A stretch of DNA of 64,000 nt from Daldinia sp. FL1419. Its lineage: Eukaryota; Ascomycota; Sordariomycetes; Xylariales; Hypoxylaceae. Positions within the stretch are counted from its first letter, which is position 1, and each line of letters starts with the position of its first letter. The stretch lies in assembly GCA_025201765.1 (NCBI GenBank), contig MU623439.1, positions 62,001-126,000 on the forward strand. Direction: 5' to 3'. Shown in pieces: positions 23,852 to 36,007 of this stretch. The position numbers were made by a program, and so were the translations under genes. The notes below the pieces were generated by a model. That model was not told the DNA's origin and ran no database searches. It worked only from the letters and a program-made list of their open reading frames with translations.

Positions 23852-25114
23852 TCAGGATATGGCCGTATAGTCAGCCAAGTAGCCCTGTAGCTTCCAAAGT
23901 TTTAACTGGAGGTTTGTCGTTCGCCGCCCGGCAAGCATAAAAACAGCCCCGTCTCTAAGAGCGCCGGCCTCTTTCTTGATACGATCAGCATGCTCGCGGC
24001 CCAAGAGCATGGGCATATTGTGCACGGCGACGCTCGTGCTATATTTCTCGCCTTGGATATCGATTTTCTCGACGTTGAACGTGGCGAATGATCCGGGTTG
24101 ACTGCGTGCCCGACCCGATTTAACGTCTTCGTCCGGTTCTCCAAACCAGATTATGGCGCCGTTGTGTTTGTATTTAACGTCATCCCAACCGTAACATTTC
24201 ACAATGTAGTATCGCTTGTCCTCCACGCAGAGTCTAGAGAGGTATAGAATATCATCCACAATCCCTTGCCGCACCATATTCAGGATATAGTCGTTCATGC
24301 CCTGGCGCCAGACGACTTTACCGGCTAGAGTCCTGTACCGTGAGCTGGCTCCCGCCATTTTTTTAGGGGCGTGGTCGTAACCTAATCCCTTGACGCCGAT
24401 AGAAGAGATGACATCCTGCCTCGCTAAGCAATAAATACTCGGGCCTGGTGGCTGGATATTGTTCGTCGAGGTTGCTATAGTTCCGGAAGCCGGCTCTCCG
24501 TCTTTGCTCTCCCCTGCTTTTTCCAAGTCTACCTCGTTCATGGCTTCTGCTATACTCTGCGCGTCTGCTTCTTCGCCAGCGGGGGATTCGTCGGGTACAA
24601 GACTACGCGGAATGAACCACGGGTCACCGGTTTCGGGATGCGCGACGAAGGTGAAGTCTTGTAGAAAAGCACTAGGTAGACGAGTACGAGTTAACGAGCA
24701 GAGTCGTAGCTTGCTTGCTAAAGCTTTGGCTACACGGCGCAAGTATTAGCAGTTGAGAACAAGGGTAGAAATTAAGTAGCAGGTAGCCATACCAAATGGA
24801 TTGGCACGGAGCTGGCGCTCGACCGAATTCAGGGGTTTTCCAGGCCTCGCTTTAGGAACCTGGTGCCGCTTCACAGCTTCCCAGTAGGTAGGATCCATGA
24901 CGGGAGACAGCGGCAGGTCGCCGACGACCGTCTTTACCGTCTTATTTTCCGGGTTGATCTTGAAGACATCTTCTCGATCGCTTGCGAGTTGGCCGTTGTC
25001 ATGTCGAGCTCGATCGTCCGCAAAGTGCCGGCGATCGAATCGCGGGGCAACTGGTCTGAAATTGAATTGGCTAGATCTGGCACTATTCTGCCGTAGTGCT
25101 TTACATAGTCTCAT
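23852..25114 (-). CDS. conserved-looking protein, probably mitochondrial, family not recognised
   Basis: Two exons on the minus strand, 25114..24793 and 24729..23852, giving 399 residues. The N-terminus (MRLCKALRQNSARSSQFNFR, then many Arg and no acid residues until about residue 27) looks like a mitochondrial targeting sequence. The middle holds WFIPRSLVPDES and an acidic stretch; the C-terminal half, from YRTLAGKVVWRQGMNDYIL to LWKLQGYLADYTA, is rich in hydrophobic and aromatic residues and looks folded. I do not recognise the family and assign no function. It is divergent from mitochondrial ClpP with 496 bases between the starts, which suggests a shared promoter and fits a mitochondrial role. 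Confidence 0.8.
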
Positions 25115-25610
25115 AACATTAGATGTGTTGTAGATTATACGGGGTGAAAAATAGATGGTAGTAGGTAGGTAGGTAGGTAAATAGTATTTTGGTATATCTT
25201 GCTAAGCTGAGATGCGAATAAAATTAAAATAGGTACTAGGTAGAAAATGAGTAGGCAGGTAGGTTAGGTACAATACCTAACCTAGCATATGGGGTAGCTT
25301 ATCAGTCACCTATCAGCTTATCCAATTGCCTTAAGTAATCACAAGAGATCGCGGGGCATCATACATGCTCCAATTCACTGATCACGCCTGAAGCAGCTTC
25401 CAATAATTCAATTCGGGTCTTGCATACATGTAAAAAGCTGTGCCTTCCGAAAATATTGAACCAGAGCATCGGGACCAACGTTAAAGTTTAATCGAACAGC
25501 AACTTCGGTTTCGAAATATCTTTTTTCTCCTTTCCTCCTTTCCTCCTTTCTATTTTTTCCTTCGTACGTTTACCTTAGGTACCTGGTCTCAACTATTCGA
25601 AACATTCGGT
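25115..25610. promoter_or_regulatory. bidirectional promoter region of two mitochondrial-type genes
   Basis: 496 bases between two divergent starts. It contains a GTAG-type tetranucleotide run (about 25158..25180), more TAGGTA copies, and a CT-rich tract (CTCCTTTCCTCC repeats, 25527..25550) about 60 bases above the ClpP start. Confidence 0.5.
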
Positions 25611-26557
25611 ATGAACTGTCAACGATTTCTCCGGAGGGCCGTGACGAGGACGACGGGGCGCAGCACTCGTCACTTCTCGCAATTTCCCCCCTCGAGTCCT
25701 TTTCAGAGCCCTTTTCAGAGTCCTCAAGGAGCTATCCCTCTACCGTATATCACAGAAGTAACTGTAAGAAAATATAATGGAGCATGCACCAAGGAATTCT
25801 AATAACTAACAAAATAGTCCGGTGGATGGAGAACGTGTTCGTAGACTTGGACCTTGTCACTATCGAGAGGCGGATTTGCTGATCATAAAATTCTTATAGA
25901 CGATATTTTTTCCAAGTTGTTACAAGTATGCATACCTCTCTTCTCCGGCTAGGCTACTTTACGTCGGTAAGCCATCTAACCTATCTATAGGAACGAATAA
26001 TATGTCTGAACGGTGCTATAGACGACATGGTATCGGCTTCCGTAGTGGCGCAACTACTCTGGCTAGAATCCGATAATCCGGACAAGCCAATTACAATGTA
26101 CATCCACTCGCCTGGCGGCTCTGTGACCGCTGGGTTATCCATCTACGATACCATGACCTACATCCGCTCCCCGGTGTCAACGGTATGTCTTGGCCAAGCT
26201 GCTTCTATGGGCTCGTTGCTGCTCACGGGCGGCGAGAAGGGAAAACGTTTTGCCCTGCCGCACAGCAGCATCATGATCCACCAACCTTTAGGCGGGACGC
26301 AAGGCCCCGCAAGCGACATTTTGATTTATGCGAACCAGATCCAGCGCACGCGCGAGCAGGTCAACGAAATTTACCGAAAGCACCTAAATGCGGCATTTGA
26401 TCACGAGAAGTATAGTCTCAAAGATATAGAGGATTTGATGGAGCGCGACAAGTACCTTACGGCACAGGAAGCGAAAGATATGGGCATCGTGGACCAGATT
26501 CTCACGAGAAGAGACGAGAAAAAGGCCGAGAAAAAAGAGGATAGCAACGGCACATAA
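25611..26557 (+). CDS. clpP: mitochondrial ATP-dependent Clp protease, proteolytic subunit
   Basis: Four exons: 25611..25763, 25818..25836 (19 bases), 25900..25925 (26 bases) and 25991..26557, giving 254 residues. The two micro-exons encode SGGWRTY and DIFSKLLQ, which the family has just before ERIICLNG. The first 45 or so residues are Arg/Ser-rich, a mitochondrial targeting sequence. The catalytic Ser is in GQAASMGS (S138) and the His 25 residues later in IMIHQP (H163); the third member, Asp, falls in the DIEDLMERD segment. ClpP forms a two-ring chamber that degrades matrix proteins fed by ClpX. Past the catalytic domain the tail is short and Lys/Glu-rich. Intact. Confidence 0.95.
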
Positions 26558-28343
26558 AAAAAGATCCACTCAACTCGAGTTCCGCCATAATTGATCAATA
26601 GATTAGATTATTACCATTTTTTTTCTCTCCCACTATTACTAACGAGTACGAACTCGAGACCCTCGTTAGGACTAGGGAACCCCCTGGCTTCCTTGACATG
26701 TCGGCAATTCTGAACCGCTCGGCGGTTGCCCTACCGGAGGAGTTACAAGGACTTACCGTTACAATTGCTTGAGCGGGTTTGCAGACATGGCGCCATGCAC
26801 TCTCGTTTAGGACCGTCATTTAGGTGTTGCTTATTCCCGTACTATGTACCAAGGGAAATGAATGCATGTGCTAATCTCATCTAGACGTACCTGATCTTGG
26901 GAACGATACCTCCAAACCACGTGGCCCACTTCTAGACCTGCACTGCAATGCTGCACAACCGCACCGCAATAACGCACGCATGCGTGTGTTAATAACGCGT
27001 ACAGACTCCGTGCCTTATATACATATATACTAGGTATCCATGTGGTATTCAAGGGCAAGCTGACAGCCGCAGCCTTACTCGCCGTGGGGGATAGATACCT
27101 TAGGCCTCCCTCTTCGAAGCGGTTGCCTATGTAACCTGCTCATATCGGACGTTGATCCACGATTGGTTTAAATACGGCCGGCAGTCTATTGATTAAGCTT
27201 ATAGAAAGCGAGCGGGAGTGGCTTGAAAACTACACCTTATGGACCCGCGATCCGCGGCAAACGCAGTATACAGAATGATCAAATCTAGTCTAGCCAGCGC
27301 TAAAGACGAAAGTGGCGGGTCAAAGTGGAGTGGGAATTAGGAAGACTAGACCGAACGGCCGAATAGCTAACCAAAACGAAGTTGCTAAGAGAATAATAAG
27401 CAAGGGCCATAACAGGGCAAAGTGCGCGTTGGAATTATCTTAGTAGCGAGGATAGCACGCACGCACGACACACCCCGACAACACCCCCGACCCTTCGACC
27501 CTTTTGCTTTTACTAAGCTCCACAATCGAGTATACACTACATCCCGCTCCATCTCATCCTGGCTTATTCCCTACGCTTCTCCCCCTCTCGCCTACTACCT
27601 TTCCTTCTTCCCCTTTTTGGCCCGGCCTCGGTGTACCCATGGCAATGGTCATGGCCACGGTCGTCGCCTTATCTCATTCCTATTGCCGGCAGACGTCGAA
27701 ACATGCCTACGCTAGGGTCAATGCCTTTAAGACGAAAACGGCATGCGAGGCAACGTCACTCCACTAACTTATACTCTAACAAGTTGACCACTGGTTTCTT
27801 CTTCTAAGCACATTGCGCCAACCCAAGGCCCATCTAACCGGGTACAGGATTATTACTACAGTGCCGTTACCTACATCAATGCAAGACATCCGATCTCCCT
27901 CCTGCATCTTTGGGCTTCTTGGACACATGCCACTTATGTAACTCGTGATTACCTACTAAATATTCAAACGATCCCCACCCAATATCAAACCCCCTTTAGC
28001 CCTATGTTGCCTCTATGTAGGGCTGATAACCTTTCTATCGTACTCTCTACTATCCACTCGGTGACTAGACAATTCTTTCGCTTCGACTACAAGAATAGTA
28101 AGGCCTTTATGCTATACCACTATCAAATTCCCTAGGATCGCTTCACGTGGATTTAGGCAGTTTCTTTTTTCTCTGCCTTTTTTACTTCCTAGCCCGTATT
28201 GGCAGCACTATTGCTTGGTCAAGTCCGTCGGGAAAGGCGATCACTGTTACGCGAGTGTGCGGCAGAGCAGACCGAGGATCTATCCGTATCACGATCTCGC
28301 CAGCTAAAGGGGGTCTTGCCTTTAGTAGGATTTAATAGTCAAG
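26558..28343. other. gene-free stretch
   Basis: About 1.8 kb between ClpP and the Clr5-domain gene. It includes a strongly structured segment at 26639..26730 (see findings) and a CT-rich tract near 27540-27620. Short open frames on both strands have no domain. It should hold the promoter and leader of the Clr5-domain gene. Confidence 0.4.
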
Positions 28344-30122
28344 ATGCATGGTGATTTCACCTTCACGGTTAATAACTATGTGACCGATCAAAATACCAGC
28401 ATGATGCTTCCTTACCGCAGTTCTGCTTCAACCCCGATCATGCAGACACTTTCGCCAGAATTGTCTCCTCCCGCTAGCGATTCGAGCCCTACTGATTCGA
28501 GTAGCGTCTCGAGGCACGATTTCGAGCCTACCAAGCCTGCGGCGATACACATGCAAACTGTTTTCTCGTCGCAGACCGGAGAGGCACATCCTTCGCAGCA
28601 GCATTCGGCCCAGGTATGGGAATCGCACAAGGCCGAAATAAGGCAGTTGTATTTAGAGGAAAATCGGCCCCTTAAGGAAGTGATGGCGATTATGCGCCAG
28701 AAGGGTTTCCGAGCAACGTGAGCCATCAAACTATCGTCAACTCTTTATAGACCTGTTGGCTAACGAAGCCCCGGTAGTGTTAGGATGTACAAATCGCGCT
28801 TCGACAAGTGGGGTTTTAGTAAAAATAACAGCAAGAAAGATGTCATCGCGATGCTACAGGTCCAGCGCCAACGAAGTGCCGTCGGGAAACGTACCGCCTT
28901 TCATCGCAACGGAAAAGAGGTAGCTATCGACGCGTACCTAAAGAGGAAAGGGATTTCGCAATACGACCTCGTAGAGCCCGGCATCGCTGAGAACCTTCCC
29001 GAGAACCTGCGCTGTCTTACGCCACCCCCCGAAAGTCCCAAGGCCCTGCATTCCCCAGGTAACCTTTCCTTGCAGGAACTCGTCTTGCAGTGCGCAAGAG
29101 ATTTGGCCTGGAATTGGTACTGCCCGCCGGACACCCCGCTAGTTGCTTGCGCAGCCCATTATCGCGGAGACGAGCTACGTTGTGCGATCACCGATATTAC
29201 CAATGCGGACTGGTTATTCTCTGTCGGGCAGTACGAGAGGGGCGGCGCCATGTGCGAACAGGGTTTTAAATCTTTGCATCTGGTCTTTAAAAAGCCGTCG
29301 ATATACGGATTGCTGCATCTGTTAATTACCGTGCTTGACGCCTCGAATAAAGGGGTTGTCAAGGAGATTTGGCGGTACCTTTCGGCGTACGCTTCCGCTG
29401 TTCGACTGGATGGACCTTTGGCGCGACTTTTCCAGGGGATGTGGAAATATCTGAGCACCCATGAATATGAGGAGTTCTGGGAGTTCATTTTTGAGTGTAC
29501 GGAGAAGCTACTTCTGGTCGAAGAGCATCATTCTGGCCTTCCCGCGGATACTTTGCCAAGGCTTTATCCTATATTATTCATCCCACGAGCCTACCAATAC
29601 CGTTCTCAACCTTATCGTCGCCTCCAAAGCCGCTGCGACTTCCAACGACTAGTACAAGGTCCTATGCCTACAGCGATAGAAGAACTAACCGTTTTTCAGG
29701 CGACCGAACTGCTCATTCTAGGAAATCAGACGTTATGGCAAGGAGACCGCGTGTTCGAGCTCGCCAACACCGTCCTTGAAAACACGAAAGGCATCGCATA
29801 TAATACAGAATTTTTCATCTATATTGCCCTAACTTCATTAGCGCACTACCACAGGAATCAATTCCTACTAAAGGATGATCCAATTTCTAAGGAATCGAAC
29901 CACCAATTGTCGGTGCACTACCTCGAACAAATTGTCTCGGTCATGGAAGGTCAGTGGGATCCTGATATGGGATACCTTCTTGGTGAATTGGAGCGATTGG
30001 AGCATTGGTACAGGGAAGCGGGCGACTTTGTTCAAGCGGACGCAGCCCACGTCAGATGGCGGAACGCTCTGGAAGCGATACCGAAGGATTTCGTTAGAGG
30101 GCAGAAAGGAATATTGCACTAG
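28344..30122 (+). CDS. Clr5-domain protein
   Basis: Two exons, 28344..28717 and 28778..30122, giving 572 residues. The Clr5 domain spans about 90-140: QVWESHKAEIRQLYLEE, then PLKEVMAIMRQ, GFRATVRMYKSRFDKWGFSKN; the intron splits this domain at the Thr codon. Clr5 is the fission-yeast cryptic-loci regulator, and its domain is very common in filamentous fungi in front of varied C-terminal regions. The N-terminal 85 residues are Ser/Pro-rich and disordered. Residues about 180-560 are helical, with spaced Trp/Leu/Ala patterns that may be TPR-like, but no named repeat is clear. Probably a nuclear or chromatin-linked regulator; no target can be inferred. Confidence 0.88.
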
Positions 30123-30938
30123 AATCCGAAGCTTCGAAGGGCGCTGTGCTTTTGCCAAGTTGCGCCATAAGTGGCCATCTGTGTATATTAACGTACTCGT
30201 TCTTATAGGGATCTGTTTTGGGTAGCGCTGGTGTTACGGATAGGTAACAAAACAAGAGGCGCTGCTAGTCTTGATTCGCTCCTATTAGGGGTAAGACGAA
30301 TCCTGAACCCGGTCGACATCGTCAGCTTGCTGGCAGTTCATGTACTAGGTGTATATACGGAATACAGAATCCATAATACAGGATAGAAAGCATGGCATAT
30401 ATTTGACGCCAGTTTCCAATTGAACTAACACCATAACATACCTCGATTCTCTCCGCATCCATGAGGTGCCATCCTGTTAAATCCGCCCAGTTAGGGGGGT
30501 CCTAGTTGGAGAGGTGGAGGGGGAAGTGAGAGCTGGACGAATCAGGATGCCCAATGCGTACAATCCTAGGAGCTCTCCGGATTGCGCCGACGCGCATTAA
30601 CGCAGTTATGCCTATGCGGCCTCACAAGGCAGCATTTCCATATGCTATCTGGTAGGTACCTACATATATAGGTATCTACCAACATAGCCAGATTTCTTCA
30701 CTCCTACTCAAAGAATTCCTCATACCTTTAACCACTTCAGCAATCTCTATCCCAAACCTCAACGCCTCTACTTACAAGTTTCGTTTCTGAATCTCTCCGA
30801 GACACTTAGACACCCAGATCTAACCAGTACATCCGAATAATTTACATATGGATTCTATCGTAGGATATCGATTTTGGTACTGCTGCGCCTTAAGGCACCA
30901 CACGCCCTTCTGTGTTAACTGTCATTTTTTTGATCGCC
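30123..30938. other. intergenic region
   Basis: About 800 bases with the 3' UTR of the Clr5-domain gene and the promoter of the C2H2 gene. Contains short TACCTA/TAGGTA repeats near 30650-30680. No gene seen. Confidence 0.4.
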
Positions 30939-33139
30939 ATGAATAAAAAAACCGACCGAGACAAGGACGGCCTTGGGTATAAATACCTAGGAAGCCGTCC
31001 ACGGCCCGAGCGTCCGCCGCAGCAAGCGGAACAGGCCTATGTCAACGGGAAACAGAAGTTCCCCTTCGCTAACAAGCCTTCCCCCAATCACTCACACCTC
31101 TATATCCGGCTCACTACGACAATGTGTAGAAGTCTCGACTTGAGATCGAGATCCTTTCTACCGCAAGACGAAATGGATGAGCTCAGCAGAGCTATGCCGG
31201 CACTCACCAAATCGGACCTCTACAATTGCACGACTCAACTTCTGGAAACTCGATGGGCGGCCCTGTCCCCATTTCTCAGAGCACCAGTAAGAGACGTCCG
31301 TCTCTATAGTTTCCCTGTACAGGCCACTCTCGGGGATAATCAGGTGTGTATCAAGGGTCGGTCTACAGACGTAAGATCTCATTTTTAACACTTTCTAGGA
31401 CAAATACCATAGTAACCTTGGTCTGGAAGAGCTACACTCGAAACGAACGGAAGAGTTTCAGCGCGAAGTAACCTTTCTAAGACCATCTGTAGACCCCCCA
31501 CCACACCATGTTGTCAGATTCCTAGCGGCAGCTAGTATATCACGGGTTGTTGAGAAGCTTCAATGTCTTCGACAGAGGTGCTTAGAGGACCCAACGTACA
31601 TGGTGGTTATTTCACCGGCCCGGAAACCACCGTGGCCAACCCGAAAGCTTATGAGCCTTCACCAAAACAACTCTTCAACATTCAAAAGCACAACCCAATC
31701 AACGAAACTCAATATGAATCAGTTACCAAGATCTGACGGAGTTAATCCTCCAAATCTAACAACATCACACTACCAGGGTTCTTTTTGTCCCAGCTTAGAT
31801 GGACAGCATTACGGCACAGGAAGTGATATTACATCCATCGACCTTTTTTCAAACAATATGATGTCTATGGAGGGCATACCAGACAATTACCAGTTTGATG
31901 CATCACCCCATCGTCACATTGCCGCCAAAAGGCGGACTTCTTTCAGTCAAAGTATTCCTATCAATTCGAGAAGCCGAAGGCGAACTCTAGACAATATAAC
32001 TAGCTTTGGCAGCATCATTGACGAACCGAAAAGGAAAAGAATGCGGGAAAGGGGAGATGCTATAATCGAGAATATTCCCCAGAATGGGCTGCCAGACATT
32101 CCAAAGCAGGGCCCAACCCAAGCAGCTCAACACGAAGCCATAAGATCCTCACGACCTGCCACGGTCGAAAAACTATTTGCCTGCCCATTCTACAAACGGG
32201 ACCCCGGAAAATATAACACAAAAGCCTGGAAAGCATGCTCCATACCTGAAGGCCGGGATATCTCTAGATTAAAGTGAGTTTTGGCGTTCCGCCGCCCACA
32301 TAGCATGATGACTCGATGGCTAACGTGACAATATAGAGAGCACATATACCGCAAGCATTGTTCTGGCCGCCGCCGATGTGACCGCTGCTTCGCCGAGTTT
32401 GAACGCGAATACGACCTTCAGAAGCACTACCGCTTAGAAGTGCCTTGCCCGATAAGCAATCCTCATATTGATATCGACACTATCGACGAGGCGCAGAAGC
32501 AAGAAATTCAAAAGAAACAGCGAGGCATATCGGAAGAGGAAAAGTGGAAGAGGATTTACGCGATTATCTTCAAGCTAGATCCAACTTCTAAGGTTCCGTC
32601 ACCATGTAAGTGGCCGAGAGACATCAGTTCGCACATCAGGAAGATTTACACTGCTAATATACCTATTCCAAGACTGCGACGCAATTGAACAGGAATCAAG
32701 TGCAGGAGACATTCGAGACAACGATGGCATACTCGCCGAATTTGAGGCTTTCCTTCGTCGTCAAGTAGACAACAATGGCCGCAACGTATCGAAAATCAAC
32801 GATTGCCTCGATTTCGTCAAGAGCTTCCGCCGGGAATGTGTCCAAGAGAACCTAGTAGGGGTCGCGCCACCCGAGATGCCGCCTCTAGTGTACGATTATT
32901 CCGACGATACCTCTAGAGCATCCGGGTCACACGAGTTTTCGCCAACACTAACAGCTATAGAAGATGGAACATCTTCAATTAACTTCTCTACTGCTAGTGG
33001 GAACGAATTACCTACCCGGTCGATTTTGGATGAGCTGTCCGTGGCGCATTTCGATAAAGTCTTCCCGTTGGATGGATCACGTAGCTTCCCAGGTATTCTG
33101 GATCTAGGGGACGAGGTAGAAGCACTCCGAGGAGTGTGA
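30939..33139 (+). CDS. C2H2-type fungal zinc-finger-like protein
   Basis: Four exons: 30939..31343, 31399..32273, 32337..32605 and 32673..33139, giving 671 residues if the start is the ATG at 30939. A later in-frame ATG at 31121 is an alternative. The recognisable part is in the middle: LFACPFYKRDPGKYN, KACSIPEGRDISRLKEHIYRKHC, then RCDRCFAEFEREYDLQKHYR, a pair of Cys/His fingers typical of fungal proteins whose first finger ends in RLKEHIYRKH. A basic patch (RSRRR and EPKRKRMRERG) precedes it and may be a nuclear signal. The rest is Ser/Asn/Pro-rich and mostly disordered. Likely a DNA-binding regulator of unknown target. Three introns keep frame. Confidence 0.82.
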
Positions 33140-33696
33140 TAAGAGCTGCTTTTTTTATTCTTTTCTCCTTTCCGACGCGGTCTCTCTTTTTTAGAGATTA
33201 CCAAATGTTAGTCTATACTATTTACATGGGTTACGGCGAGAAAACCGGTTATTTGTATTCAAGAGGATAGGGCTTGGTTTACTAGGGAGCTGAACGCAGT
33301 TATCGATCACGGGCTAGTGTTCACGGTATGTGATTTCTTTTTTTTTCTTTTTTTTTATATGTCGCAGCGCAAATAAAGTTCCTTTAAAATATCGTTAGTG
33401 TTTTGAGGTTCATCGTGATGTGAGGTTTTTATATGTTGTAGACTACATTCGCACCATGTTCTCGTACAGGTATTGTGCGATCACCCGTGCTGAGAAAGAG
33501 TATAGATAATTGATAATTATCCAATCTAGCAAGATTGACAAATATGTTCGTATTTAGTTATTTTCTAAATACTATGTAGTTGGAAAGCCTCCCTTGAAGG
33601 TATTTTCTCACTTCTAAATTCGAAAATGGTGGGGATGCAAGCCGGCAAAAAAAGAAAGTATGCGCTATATATCCTAATTGCAAAATCGGATCATAT
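33140..33696. other. intergenic region before tRNA-Trp
   Basis: 3' UTR of the C2H2 gene and AT-rich sequence with short T-runs. No gene seen. Confidence 0.4.
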
Positions 33697-33768
33697 GGCC
33701 TCGTGGCGCAACGGTAGCGCGTTCGACTCCAGATCGAAAGGTTATCCGTTCAAATCGGGTCGGGGTCA
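33697..33768 (+). tRNA. tRNA-Trp (anticodon CCA)
   Basis: A complete 72-base cloverleaf with no intron. The acceptor GGCCTCG pairs with CGGGGTC (one or two G-T pairs). The D arm is GCGC-AACGGTA-GCGC, the anticodon arm TTCGA-CTCCAGA-TCGAA with CCA at 33729..33731, and the T arm ATCCG-TTCAAAT-CGGGT. The discriminator A is at 33768, and a run of seven T at 33769..33775 is a strong Pol III terminator. Decodes UGG. Confidence 0.95.
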
Positions 33769-34006
33769 TTTTTTTACTTTTGTCATTCACATGCTCATTC
33801 TAGGTCAAACTATAACAGTCTAAGACCAGATTCTTTTTTGCTATTTTAGCAATCTTGTAGTTGTGTAACGAAGAATAGTTGTTACTCGCACGGTACAAAA
33901 AGACAAAAAGAAAAGAAAAAAGCTTAACTCCGCTTGATGTAGAACGTGTGGTTACGAGCCCCTATTCTCCTATCTCTTGGCCAAACTTCCAACGTTATAC
34001 TTCTGC

Positions 34007-36007
34007 TTAGTTACTTATTTCTAATACTTGAAATAGATATCGGAGAAAATGGTATAATGAAGCGCAGAGGAAAACAACAAAACTAATCGGTCCAAAGATG
34101 AGTATAGGGACAACCGAAAGTGTGAAATGACCAAAGAACATCTGCCTCCTAGCTACAGTATCCCATAATTCGGTATTCATAATTTCGAGCGCGCCGTCCC
34201 ATTTCCAAGGTCCAGCGAGTCTGAACTTGGTGTTGAAGTTGGCACTGAGCGCCCACGTAAGCGGTAGTTTATACCAGCCGCCGTTCCCGCTGGAGAAACC
34301 AAGGCGTATGATGCCAACAAACGACGGCGCGGATTTCGTATCTAACGCGAGCTGGTATGCGTAGCTCTCATGATCAATACCGTAGCGGATTCGCGCGTGC
34401 TTCTTTCGCACCAGCTGATAGTGCGGTTCGTCACCAGGGAGTAACGGATTTGCCACTCGTTCCGGCGCAAGTAAGTTGAGCACCCACAACTGAGCCTGGA
34501 ACTCGGCGAGAGGTGGAATGGCACCCAGGTTAGGCCGCACAAATCCGATGAAACCTAGCGACGGATCTTCCCTAGGCCATATCTCCCGGACTAGTTTACC
34601 TTCATAGTATCGGGGATCACACCTATGGTCCCCTAAAAAGGGGTACTGGTGTTTGTAGCCTGTACAGAAGACGATTATATCCGGCTTGATGTTGTGATTC
34701 TTCATGTGAGCGTACTCCGGCCGCCCGTTGTCCTTAAATACAACAGTTCCGCTCTCGTCAATCCGCTCTGGCCAAGGAGCTACGTCGACTTGCCGACCTT
34801 GACAGATTTCTTCCGTGTTTGGCGTCTGGACTATCCACGAACGGATGCGTTGCAGAAGTCCTTGCGGCGTCTTGGGCTTCCAGGTGGCGTTAAAGTAAGG
34901 GCTGAGCTTGTAGCCTGATTTATTGAAGAATACTTTCTGCGAGTTAATACAAGTTTAATTAATATTAGTTAAAGGAAGATACCTACTTTCTGAAGTAGAC
35001 CATCCCTTCGGCTTTCCCCCTATCCATTGATCAATTCCGTTTATTGTACCCCATGAAGTCCAAAGAATCCATCTCACGTAGTAATTGTAGTACGTCCATA
35101 AAACGTTGCTGTTTCTTAGCCAGGGATGGACGTATGCCGTGTCAAAAAGGCTCGCCCGAGAGACATCGATCGGTACTTGGGGTCGATCCAGGGGGCTTCG
35201 CCGCCGGGAGAATATCAAGTTAGGGTTTGGGTTCCTCTATATGGTCAGTGGTTCTTAGCTATTTTTCTTGCATGTATATCACCCGCAGTGACCTACCTTT
35301 GGCGCAAAGTGAAACCCATCCCTATGACACATAACCACTCGCTTCGTAGGTGAAGTGATGGCAAGGACTGAGACGTCCGCTCCGGTTTCACCACTACCTA
35401 GTACAAGTACAGTCTTCCCGATACCAAACTGATCTTTCCTCTTTAGCTGTGACGAATGGAATACTATGGGTATCCTCTTGATGCCTTCGATTTCGGGAAT
35501 GCTGGGCTGGACGTGAAGTCCGGAACATATAGCCACTGCGTCACATATCCAAGTATACTGCTGTCCTCTCAGCACGTATGTCACGAGATGACCGCCCTCC
35601 TTCATAGTCTTGACACTATTTACCGTACACGATAGTGTCATGTGTGGCCATAGTTTGAAGTGCGTGCAATAGCCGTTGAGATATTCAACATAGCGTTTTG
35701 CACTAAGGAAATCTGGCTCGTCGTCCTTACACCGAAAGTCCGAAAAGCTAGTAAGCTGTCTTGAAGACACCAACTAATAAGCGAATGTTAGCAAATGGTA
35801 AGGAATCAACCGTCGGATAAGGATATAGCAGAAATCTTCTACCTCAGCGTCGTCGTAAGTCCTAGCCAAAAATGTACCTCCAACCCCTGATTCGCTTTCG
35901 AAGAGGCGGGCCTCGACGGGTTCTACTCCTAAAGCACTCTCTGCAGCCAGAAGATACTTGAGCGTCACGAGTCCCGAAGGGCCTGCGCCTATTATCGCGA
36001 CCCGCAT
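34007..36007 (-). CDS. flavin-containing monooxygenase (FMO-like)
   Basis: Four exons on the minus strand: 36007..35843, 35773..35297, 35236..34987 and 34932..34007, giving 605 residues. The FAD site is GAGPSG (7-12) and the NADPH site GSGETG (about 181-186); between them is FHSSQLK in the place of the FMO signature, and a FATGY-like motif appears as FCTGYKH. A hydrophobic C-terminal segment (FTLSVVPILIFGPISFVVFL) suggests a membrane anchor. The enzyme would insert one oxygen atom into a soft nucleophile (N or S) or perform a Baeyer-Villiger-like step; the substrate is unknown. The last join uses an AAAG acceptor because the stronger CAG four bases before it would break the frame. Intact. Confidence 0.92.
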
